DNA of 64,000 nucleotides from Corynebacterium ulceribovis DSM 45146. Lineage in GTDB: Bacteria; Actinomycetota; Actinomycetes; Mycobacteriales; Mycobacteriaceae. Location of the stretch: NCBI RefSeq assembly GCF_000372445.1, contig NZ_AQUY01000002.1:399561-463560 (forward strand), given 5' to 3'. Position numbers and translations under genes: made by a program. The stretch's first letter is position 1; every line of letters begins with the position of its first letter. The notes under the pieces are model-generated. The model was given only the letters and a program-made list of their open reading frames with translations, ran no database searches and had not been told where the DNA came from. Positions 35,041 to 43,985 of the stretch are shown in pieces.

Positions 35041-36648
35041 CTATTTGCCGGTGGCGGCACGGGCTTGCGCTGCCCAGGCGGTATGCCGCCCAGCAATGAG
35101 CGGCTCCGACCAAGTGCCGTCCACAGGGCCGATGCGTACACCGTCGCGGCCAAGCCACTTCGCAATGGTGACCAGTTCATCTTGGTTGGCGCCGTGGAAA
35201 GGCCCGCCCTCATCTATTACTGTCGCCGCGCTCGCTTCCACCAGCGATGCCATATGTGCCGCGCCGGCACCTCGGGGCGAGTGCCCAGCCCCGGCGAGCC
35301 GTCCATAGCGAATCACCGCTAGGTTCCAGCCGCCATTGCCGTCGGGTGCTGCTGCTTGAAGCTGCGCAAGTCGGGCTAGAGAAGTGAGTCGGTGGAACCG
35401 CGAGACTACTTCAATGAGGGTGGCGGTCGCGTCGCGGAGCATGGCGGCGCGTTTGAAACGCGAGTGGGCGGCTAGGTCAGTGATGTGCGCGATGATGCGC
35501 TCGATGGGGTCGGCTCCAGAGGCCAAGCCAAGCAAGTGCCCGATGGTGGCGTCGTAGCTATCTGTGGTCAATTGCAGCGCTTGGAAAATGACGTCGGCAT
35601 CGGTGCGGTTGCGGAATGGTCCTAAAGAGCGGCCTGCTCCTGCGGCGATTCCGGGACTGCGCGCGACCTTAGGCCCGGCCTGACCAACGGGCGGCACAAT
35701 CCACCACCCGCGGTTCGGTTCGGTGCTGCGCCGGTTGTAGGGCGGTCGGTGGGCGGCGATGAGTTTTGCTTCCCGTACTTCAGCATCAAATCCGTGGACG
35801 CACGGTACGGTCTCCACTCTTTCGGTCAGCAGCACCATTTGGTGCATGCGGGTGCGTTTTTCAGACTGCGTGAAGTAGCTGCGCACTCGGCGTCGAATAT
35901 TTACCGCTGTCCCTATATATAGAGCCTCGTTTCGTGCGCCACGGAAGATATAGACCCCGGGTCCGTCGGACAGGTCATCTGCCAGGTGTGCTTTGGCGCG
36001 AACCTTTGGGTCCACTTTCGGTGAATAGGCGGTGAGTTCATCGAGAGTGCTGACGTCTGCGGTGCCTAGCCGGGCAATGAGTTCGTAGAGGACTTCGGCT
36101 GTTGCTGCGGCGTCGTCTAGTGCGCGGTGATTCGGGGTGACTTCGGTGCCGATGAGCCGGGCAAGCTCGCCCAGTCGGTAGCTGCGCGCTTCTGATGGCG
36201 CAATGACGCGGCGGGCAAGGGCGAGGGTGTCGAGGACAGTGGGTTCTGGCCACCGCAGGCCTGTGTCGGTGCAGGCGGCGCGCAGGAAGCTGATGTCGAA
36301 CTTCGCATTGTGCGCGACTAGGACGGCGCCTCGGGCGAATTGCAGGAAATCGGCTAGGGCAGTGGCGATTTGGGGTGCGCCGATGAGGTCGTTGTCAGTT
36401 ATATGGGTGATTTTGGTAATCACTGCTGGCAACGGCACACCGGGGTCGACGAGTGTGTGAAAACGGCCGAGCTCTTCACCGCCGCGGGTTTTGACGGCGC
36501 CAATTTCAATGATGTGGCAGTTCGCTGGACTCAGTCCGGTTGTTTCCAGGTCAACCACCACAAAAGTTGTATTCCGCAGCGACGTGTCCGCCGCTCCGCT
36601 GTCGGCGGCAAGCGAATCGAGACTGAGTTGGGGATCGGTGGGGTTCAT
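35041..36648 (-). CDS. DEDDh exonuclease fused to a UvrC-like GIY-YIG domain
   Basis: A 535-residue two-domain nuclease known from actinobacteria beside trpD. Residues about 28-195 form a DnaQ-like 3'-5' exonuclease with Asp33/Glu35 in VVDLETTGLS, VAHNAKFDISFL (111-122) and NHRALDDAAAT with His174 and Asp179. Residues about 225-310 form a GIY-YIG endonuclease (GPGVYIFRG at 229-237, LYIGTAVNIRRRVRSYF at 243-259) like the UvrC N-terminus. The remainder, about 310-535, resembles UvrC-type sequence of unknown role. The whole suggests repair-patch processing, which is inference. It is convergent with trpD. Confidence 0.9.
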   Translation of the reverse strand: MNPTDPQLSLDSLAADSGAADTSLRNTTFVVVDLETTGLSPANCHIIEIGAVKTRGGEELGRFHTLVDPGVPLPAVITKITHITDNDLIGAPQIATALADFLQFARGAVLVAHNAKFDISFLRAACTDTGLRWPEPTVLDTLALARRVIAPSEARSYRLGELARLIGTEVTPNHRALDDAAATAEVLYELIARLGTADVSTLDELTAYSPKVDPKVRAKAHLADDLSDGPGVYIFRGARNEALYIGTAVNIRRRVRSYFTQSEKRTRMHQMVLLTERVETVPCVHGFDAEVREAKLIAAHRPPYNRRSTEPNRGWWIVPPVGQAGPKVARSPGIAAGAGRSLGPFRNRTDADVIFQALQLTTDSYDATIGHLLGLASGADPIERIIAHITDLAAHSRFKRAAMLRDATATLIEVVSRFHRLTSLARLAQLQAAAPDGNGGWNLAVIRYGRLAGAGHSPRGAGAAHMASLVEASAATVIDEGGPFHGANQDELVTIAKWLGRDGVRIGPVDGTWSEPLIAGRHTAWAAQARAATGK

Positions 36649-37062
36649 ATCACTGCGATGGTGTCATACCGGTCAGACAAGGACGGTGCTTATTGACGGT
36701 TACGGGGAACCGAATGGCGAGAATTTGTTGTCATCTCACGAAAAAACTGGCCGAAAAACGTCAATGTGATGAACGTCACAGTAAGACTTTCTGGCTAAGT
36801 TTGAACCTGTCTGTCTAGTGGAGTGTGTGTCAATGTGTCACTAACTGGAAAATGGGGTCTATATGCGAAAACTATGTGAAGTTATCAGGAAGGCTGCAAA
36901 ACCGTCTCGAAGATAACGGGAAGATAACGGAACGAAATCAAAGTTGATAACAGGATGATTACGGCTTGGTTTCGGCGCGTCATCTGGACAACGGACCGTT
37001 ACCTTTCGTAATCTCCTTGTGACATTGAAACGAGGGCAACGTTCCCGAGTTCCAACGAATGA
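36649..37062. other. Long upstream region of the first NlpC/P60 gene
   Basis: About 410 bp between the exonuclease start and the riboswitch, without a gene. It contains the CRP/GlxR-like palindrome (listed separately) and a direct repeat AAGATAACGGG/AAGATAACGGA near 36910-36932 with a further GATAACAGG at 36946-36954. This is probably promoter and leader DNA. Confidence 0.5.
36765..36780. promoter_or_regulatory. CRP/GlxR-like palindrome
   Basis: TGTGATGAACGTCACA has perfect TGTGA/TCACA arms with a six-base centre, the CRP-family consensus recognised by the cAMP-dependent regulator GlxR in corynebacteria. It lies 435 bp upstream of the NlpC/P60 start, upstream of the likely transcription start of the riboswitch leader, and 117 bp upstream of the exonuclease start. 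Confidence 0.75.
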
Positions 37063-37186
37063 AAAACAGCCTAATCCTTTTCGCCAACGAAAAGGAGTCG
37101 GGGACCCAGTTACTTTGGGGTGAATCCTTCGCAAGAAGGTAGGGGAGCTTCCGCACTCGAACCCGTCAGCTAACCCGGCCGGCATA
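37063..37186 (+). ncRNA. ydaO/yuaA-class c-di-AMP riboswitch
   Basis: The leader carries the conserved blocks of this class in order: CTAATCC (37071-37077), TCGGGGACCCAG (37098-37109), GGGGTGAATCC (37117-37127), an AAGGTAGGGGAG stretch with a short hairpin, and GAACCCGTCAGCTAACCCGGC (37159-37179). It ends about 29 bp before the GTG of a cell-wall hydrolase gene. In actinobacteria this class commonly controls NlpC/P60 and Rpf-type wall hydrolases, with c-di-AMP lowering expression. Boundaries are approximate. Confidence 0.93.
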
Positions 37187-37214
37187 ACAGGAAGACATTT
37201 GGAGATTTTCAATC

Positions 37215-37820
37215 GTGGGTAAGCACACCGCTCGCAAGACCAACACCGCCACCAAGCTCGCTGCAGGTACCGCTGCAGTTGCCGCACTGACCGTCGCAAT
37301 GCCAGCAACCGCTGCTGCAGACACCATCACCATTGGTGGCCACAAGGTTCACGTGGACGGCAAGATTATGGACCAGGCACGCAGCCTGGGCATCAACCCA
37401 GAAGCTGCCGGTGGCAACGTCACCCAGCAGGCCACCATCAAGCCAGCTTCCTCCGCTAAGCAGGCTCCTTCCAACAAGGGTCAGGCAATCGTGGACGCTG
37501 CTATGTCCAAGATTGGCTCCCCATACGTGTGGGGTGCAGCTGGTCCTAACTCCTTCGACTGCTCTGGTCTGACCACTTGGGCACACCAGCAGGCTGGCAT
37601 TTCCATCCCACGCACCTCCGGTGCGCAGGCATCCGCTGGTAAGCCAGTGTCCCGTGGCAACCTGCAGCCAGGTGACGTTATCTCCTACTACGGCGGTAAC
37701 TCCCACGTTGCTATCTACATCGGCAACAACAAAGTTGTGCACGCTATCAACTCTGGCACCCCTGTGAAGGTCACTTCCATGGACTACATGCCATACACCA
37801 CCGCAGTGCGCTTCTTCTAA
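37215..37820 (+). CDS. Secreted NlpC/P60 cell-wall hydrolase
   Basis: A 201-residue exported endopeptidase, probably cutting the D-Glu-mDAP bond in peptidoglycan. The signal peptide (about 1-36) ends in ATAAADT. The NlpC/P60 domain fills about 88-201, with the catalytic Cys116 in FDCSGL, His164 in NSHVAIYIG and a third polar residue in VVHAI. Residues 37-85 (TITIGGHKVHVDGKIMDQARSLG) form a short spacer. The GTG has GGAG ten bases upstream. Expression is probably governed by the riboswitch and the upstream GlxR-like site. It is followed by a terminator and a second NlpC/P60 gene. Confidence 0.95.
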   Translation: MGKHTARKTNTATKLAAGTAAVAALTVAMPATAAADTITIGGHKVHVDGKIMDQARSLGINPEAAGGNVTQQATIKPASSAKQAPSNKGQAIVDAAMSKIGSPYVWGAAGPNSFDCSGLTTWAHQQAGISIPRTSGAQASAGKPVSRGNLQPGDVISYYGGNSHVAIYIGNNKVVHAINSGTPVKVTSMDYMPYTTAVRFF

Positions 37821-37841
37821 GTCCGCATAGCTTTCTCGACG

Positions 37842-37877
37842 AGACCCGCAGCTTCCTGCTGCGGGTCTTGTTGTTTT
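37842..37877 (+). terminator. Terminator after the first NlpC/P60 gene
   Basis: AGACCCGCAG pairs with CTGCGGGTCT across a short loop, followed by TGTTGTTTT. It lies 22 bp past the stop. Confidence 0.88.
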
Positions 37878-38049
37878 GATGGGCACGCGCGGCTGCAATT
37901 TCGGCGTGAAAACTAATTTCTACACAATTCGCAACGCTACAAATTTCACTTGTGTCACACCCGACACAAATGGTCTCAAAGTCTTTTCCGTTTGATTACG
38001 ATCTGATATAACTGCTTCAGTATCGTTATCTAAAAGCAGGTATTTTTCT

Positions 38050-39129
38050 GTGAACGCACGTTCTCTCCACCGCACCCGTATTGCAGCGGCCACCACCGCA
38101 TTTGCAGTCCTTGCGGCCATCGCAAGTCCACTGCCAGCACAGGCCCAGGACGACCCAGCCAAGCCCGCAGCTGACACCGCCATCAGCGACATCAAACTAA
38201 CTGATGACATGTCCACTGAAGAGCTCATCAGCACCTTGGAGAAGGTCTCCAAGAAAGCTGAAGCACATTCCGAGGCTGTCAACAAGCTAGAAGTTGACAT
38301 TAAGGCACAGAAGAAGACGCTCAAGTCCGCCCAGAAGAACGCTGCGGACACGAAAAAGGCAGCTGAAACAGCTCGCGAAGCTGCCGACGGGAAGCGGGAA
38401 GCTGCCACCCCGATTTACCGCGCATCGCTGAACAATGTGCAGACCGACCCGCTGACCGCTGTGCTCGGCGCCACCGATCCGCAACAGGCAATCGACCGTA
38501 CCGCCTACTTGAACTCCATCAACCGCGGTAACACTCAAAATTTGAAGGCAGTCAGCGAGACCACGTCGAAAGCCGGTGAACTGCACGCCCAGGCCGCTGC
38601 GCACGAAGCAACCGCTAAGTTTGAGCTGTCGAAGCTGACCATCCAAGAGAACAAACTCAAGGATGAGCGCAAGAGCCTCGACAAGCTCATCGACACCATC
38701 AAAAAGCGCATCGACGAACTGGAACCAGCAGAACTCGCCCAGTGGCGCGACCGGTTGGGGAGCATCGACCCGAAGCTCATTAAAGCTGACGCCTCGAACG
38801 TCCTAGCTGCAGGTATGACGAAGATCGGTTCGCCTTACTCGTGGGGCGCCATTGGTCCGAACGAATTCGACTGCTCCGGCCTCGTCATGTGGTCCTACCA
38901 GCAGACTGGCAAAACGATTCCACGTACTGCTGCTGCGCAGGTAGCCGGCGGCACTCCAGTTTCCCGCGCAGATTTGCAGCCAGGTGACGTGGTTGGGTTC
39001 TACTCGCCAGTGAGCCACGTCGGTATTTACGCCGGTGACGGCATGGTGCTGCACGCCTCTGACTACGGCATTCCGGTGCAGGTCGCGCCGCTGGATTCCA
39101 TGCCATTTACTGGCGCCTCTCGCTACTAA
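38050..39129 (+). CDS. Secreted coiled-coil NlpC/P60 hydrolase (RipA/RipC type)
   Basis: A 359-residue exported cell-wall hydrolase with a regulatory coiled coil. The signal peptide is about 1-32 (ending PAQAQ). Two long alpha-helical, Lys/Glu/Ala-rich segments (about 55-120 and 165-230) match the coiled-coil domain that is controlled by FtsX in mycobacterial and corynebacterial relatives. The NlpC/P60 domain (about 248-359) has Cys275 in FDCSGL and a His in VSHVGIYAGDG. It likely splits daughter cells during division. GTG 38050 follows a weak GCAGG. Unlike its neighbour it has no riboswitch; the 170-bp gap upstream shows only a possible GATATAAC -10 near 38005. Confidence 0.95.
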   Translation: MNARSLHRTRIAAATTAFAVLAAIASPLPAQAQDDPAKPAADTAISDIKLTDDMSTEELISTLEKVSKKAEAHSEAVNKLEVDIKAQKKTLKSAQKNAADTKKAAETAREAADGKREAATPIYRASLNNVQTDPLTAVLGATDPQQAIDRTAYLNSINRGNTQNLKAVSETTSKAGELHAQAAAHEATAKFELSKLTIQENKLKDERKSLDKLIDTIKKRIDELEPAELAQWRDRLGSIDPKLIKADASNVLAAGMTKIGSPYSWGAIGPNEFDCSGLVMWSYQQTGKTIPRTAAAQVAGGTPVSRADLQPGDVVGFYSPVSHVGIYAGDGMVLHASDYGIPVQVAPLDSMPFTGASRY

Positions 39130-39227
39130 AGCAACACATCCGCTACCGAAGCACTGCGGCCGCTACTCAAGTGCTACCGCACGACTAGCTGTCCGATTGG
39201 CGACGTCGCAGTCGCTACCATGAAAGC

Positions 39228-40373
39228 ATGCGACGTACCCTGTTGGTCACCAACGACTTTCCACCGCGAATCGGCGGCATCCAGTCGTATCTCCGTGGCT
39301 TGTGCGCCTTACTGCCGCCAGACCGCATCGTGGTCCTCGCCTCCAGCTTCCCCGGCGACCTCGACTACGACCGCACCCTGCCGTACCCGGTGGTCCGGAT
39401 GCCGACCGAGACCTTGCTGCCAACCCCCGGTGTGTTGGCCAAAATCAATGGGCTTATTGACGAATATGGCATCAGCTCCGTCTGGTTCGGTGCCGCGGCG
39501 CCGCTCGCTATGCTCGCGAAACCGTTGCGCGCGCAGCATCCGCATCTGAAGCTGGTGGCGTCGACCCACGGCCATGAAGTGGGGTGGTCGATGCTGCCAG
39601 GTGCGCGGCAGATTTTGGGTCGCATTGGCCGCTATTGCGACACCGTGACCTACGTGTCGCGCTATGCCCGCAACCGGTTCGCCAGTGCCTTTGGCGCTCA
39701 TGTTGCGCTGGAGCCGCTGCCAGGCGCAGTGGATACGGATGTATTCGCCCCGCAGCCAATTGCACAGCCAATCACAGCAGAACCATCCGATTCGAAACCG
39801 CCGACTGTCATTTGCGTGTCCCGGCTGGTGGCCCGAAAAGGCCAAGACATCCTGATTCAGGCGTGGCCGCAGGTGTGCGCCGCCATTGCTGACGCTCGCC
39901 TGCTCATTGTGGGGCAGGGCCCCGATGAATCTCGGCTTCAGTCGTTGGTCGCTGCAAGCGGGGTAGCAGAGCAGATTGACTTCGCTGGCCGCGTGCCTGA
40001 CGGCCAGCTGCCACAATTACTTTCGGACGCGGATCTGTTTGCTATGCCGGTTCGCACGCACGGTTGGGGCCTAGACGTGGAAGGCCTAGGAATTGTGTAC
40101 CTAGAGGCGCAGGCGTGCGGCACTCCCGCGATTGTCGGCAATGCCGGAGGAGCTCCGGAAACCGTGCGCGATGGTGTCACCGGTTGTGTCGTCGATGGCG
40201 CTGATGTGGATTCCGTCGCCGCCACACTCATTGAGCTGCTTTCCGACCCAGAGCGCCTAGACGCCATGAGTCACGCTGCTCGGCAGTGGGCACTGGAGAA
40301 GTGGACATGGTCGGCACGGGCGAGTGCCTTGCGCCGCGTCCTGGGCCTCGAGCTAGGGCCAAACAATGACTGA
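39228..40373 (+). CDS. pimB: GDP-mannose-dependent phosphatidylinositol-monomannoside mannosyltransferase
   Basis: A 381-residue GT4 glycosyltransferase that adds the second mannose to phosphatidylinositol mannoside, on the cytoplasmic face of the membrane. The N-terminal acceptor half begins with VTNDFPPRIGGIQSYL (7-22) and includes STHGHEVGWSMLPGAR. The C-terminal half carries ICVSRLVARKGQD for nucleotide binding and the E-x7-E motif EGLGIVYLEAQACGTP. It corresponds to PimB' of C. glutamicum by sequence style and position after the NlpC/P60 pair. It overlaps the next gene by eight bases. Confidence 0.95.
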   Translation: MRRTLLVTNDFPPRIGGIQSYLRGLCALLPPDRIVVLASSFPGDLDYDRTLPYPVVRMPTETLLPTPGVLAKINGLIDEYGISSVWFGAAAPLAMLAKPLRAQHPHLKLVASTHGHEVGWSMLPGARQILGRIGRYCDTVTYVSRYARNRFASAFGAHVALEPLPGAVDTDVFAPQPIAQPITAEPSDSKPPTVICVSRLVARKGQDILIQAWPQVCAAIADARLLIVGQGPDESRLQSLVAASGVAEQIDFAGRVPDGQLPQLLSDADLFAMPVRTHGWGLDVEGLGIVYLEAQACGTPAIVGNAGGAPETVRDGVTGCVVDGADVDSVAATLIELLSDPERLDAMSHAARQWALEKWTWSARASALRRVLGLELGPNND

Positions 40374-41277
40374 CGCACTGACCATCGGGTTCGACATCGG
40401 CGGCACCAATCTCCGCGCAGCGGTCGTCCGCGCCGACGGCAGCATCATTGACCGCCGCGCGACTCCCACGCCAACCACACCGAGTGGCCTAGAAGCTGGC
40501 ATCGATGACATTGTCACCGACCTGCGCAATCACCACGAAATCAAGGCTGTCGGCTTGTCCGTGGCGGGTTTTCTCGACGAAAACCGGCACATCCTCCGCT
40601 TCGCACCGCACCTGCCGTGGCGCACGATTGCGCTAGCCGATCACCTTCAGCATCGGCTCGGCCTGCCAGTCGAAATGGAGCATGACGCGAACTCTGCCGG
40701 CTGGGCAGAACACCTCTACGGCGCTGCCCGCGGCGCTGACGATTGGGTTTTGCTGGCCATTGGCACCGGCATCGGCGTGGCCCACATAGCCGACGGCCGT
40801 ATTCAGCGCGGCGCATTCGGTACCGCCCCGGAACTGGGCCACCTCACGGTAGTGCCGGGTGGTCGTCCATGCCCCTGCGGCAAACGCGGCTGCTTGGAGC
40901 GCTACTGCTCCGGAACGGCGCTCATCACCACCGAAGTGGAGTTATTCGGAGACAATCAGTACGCGGATGGTGCCGAAATCTTCCGCGCTGCTCGGAGGGA
41001 AGAACGCCGGGCGGTAACCGTCATCAAGCATTTTTCTACCTGGTGTGCGCAGGCGTTGGGGATGGTGTCGGACATTTTCGACCCGGAGCTCATTGTGCTG
41101 GGCGGCGGGGTAGGGGCCCAGGCCGACCTTTACCTTGACCAGGCACTTTCCTTACGGCCGCAGTATGTCACCGGTGCTGCTTATCGACGATTACCAGATG
41201 TTGTTCCTGCGACACTAGGCCCGGATGCTGGGATGATCGGCGCGGCAGCAGTGGCGGCAGGTAGTCTTGACCTGTGA
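40366..41277 (+). CDS. glk: ROK family glucokinase
   Basis: A 303-residue ROK kinase. It begins with the phosphate-binding DIGGTNLRAAVV (10-21), has AVGLSVAGF, the catalytic EHDANSAGW stretch, and the zinc motif CPCGKRGCLE (about 170-179). Two positions are unusual: the second phosphate motif reads GTGIGVAHIADG, not GTGIGGG, and the glucose-contact segment reads APELGH in place of AGELGH. The context after pimB matches C. glutamicum glk, so glucokinase activity is likely, but the substrate could differ. It is translationally coupled to pimB and plsC. Confidence 0.8.
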   Translation: MTDALTIGFDIGGTNLRAAVVRADGSIIDRRATPTPTTPSGLEAGIDDIVTDLRNHHEIKAVGLSVAGFLDENRHILRFAPHLPWRTIALADHLQHRLGLPVEMEHDANSAGWAEHLYGAARGADDWVLLAIGTGIGVAHIADGRIQRGAFGTAPELGHLTVVPGGRPCPCGKRGCLERYCSGTALITTEVELFGDNQYADGAEIFRAARREERRAVTVIKHFSTWCAQALGMVSDIFDPELIVLGGGVGAQADLYLDQALSLRPQYVTGAAYRRLPDVVPATLGPDAGMIGAAAVAAGSLDL

Positions 41278-42017
41278 ACAACCGCTGGTACAAATTCTTC
41301 AAACACATCCTCATCGGGCCATTCCTTCGCCTGTGGAATCGCCCCGTGTACGTCGGTGCAGAGAACATTCCGGCTACCGGATCGGCCATCATGGCATCCA
41401 ACCACCTCGCCGTGATGGACAGTTTCTACTTCCCACTGGTCTGCGACCGCCAGCTCACCTTCCTGGCGAAACAGGAGTACTTCACCACGCCAGGGTTCGT
41501 TGGGGCAGTGCAGAAGTTTTTCTTCACCTCTGTCGGCCAAGTGCCAATTGACCGCACCTCGAAGGACGCTTCCGCAGATGCGCTGCGTGCCGGGCTGAAA
41601 GTATTGGAACGCGGCGACCTACTAGGCATGTACCCAGAAGGCACCCGCAGCCCAGATGGCCGCTTGTACCGCGGAAAGACCGGCGTTGCTCGGGTCGCGC
41701 TGGCATCCGGCGCGGACCTCATTCCAGTGGCGATGGTTAACACCGACAAAGCTAATCCAATCGGCTCGTGGATTCCGCGGCCAGCGAAAGTCGGCATCAT
41801 TGTGGGCAAACCAATCAAGGTAGACCCGTACCTAGCTATCGGCGACACCCGAAAAGCTGCCCGCGCACTGACTGACCGTCTCATGCTGGAACTGCAGCAG
41901 CTGTCCGGGCAAGACTACGTCGACCAGTACGCCGCCGACGTGAAGAAGGCACAAGCCGACGATGTCCCACTGCCACCTACCGACCGGCCAGGTAGCGGAA
42001 ACCCGCTGGGCATCTAA
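41274..42017 (+). CDS. plsC: 1-acyl-sn-glycerol-3-phosphate acyltransferase
   Basis: A 247-residue membrane-associated acyltransferase making phosphatidic acid. It has the NHLAVMD motif (HX4D, His44 and Asp49), FLAKQEYF, the conserved VPIDRTS segment and the PEGTRSPDG phosphate-binding motif (about 121-129). Its GTG overlaps the glk stop by four bases, so pimB, glk and plsC are read as one unit with the following ribonuclease gene. The product feeds phosphatidylinositol-mannoside lipid synthesis. The symbol is by family. Confidence 0.9.
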   Translation: MNNRWYKFFKHILIGPFLRLWNRPVYVGAENIPATGSAIMASNHLAVMDSFYFPLVCDRQLTFLAKQEYFTTPGFVGAVQKFFFTSVGQVPIDRTSKDASADALRAGLKVLERGDLLGMYPEGTRSPDGRLYRGKTGVARVALASGADLIPVAMVNTDKANPIGSWIPRPAKVGIIVGKPIKVDPYLAIGDTRKAARALTDRLMLELQQLSGQDYVDQYAADVKKAQADDVPLPPTDRPGSGNPLGI

Positions 42018-42044
42018 AAATCCAGGCACGCTAGAGTAAAGACC

Positions 42045-43969
<1,925 letters not shown>

Positions 43970-43985
43970 AACGCTGCGTAAGTAG

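Noticed and set aside
37900..38049. Second c-di-AMP riboswitch before the second NlpC/P60 gene
   Set aside because: None of the conserved blocks (GGGGACCCA, GGGGTGAATC, CCCGTCAGCTAACC) is present.
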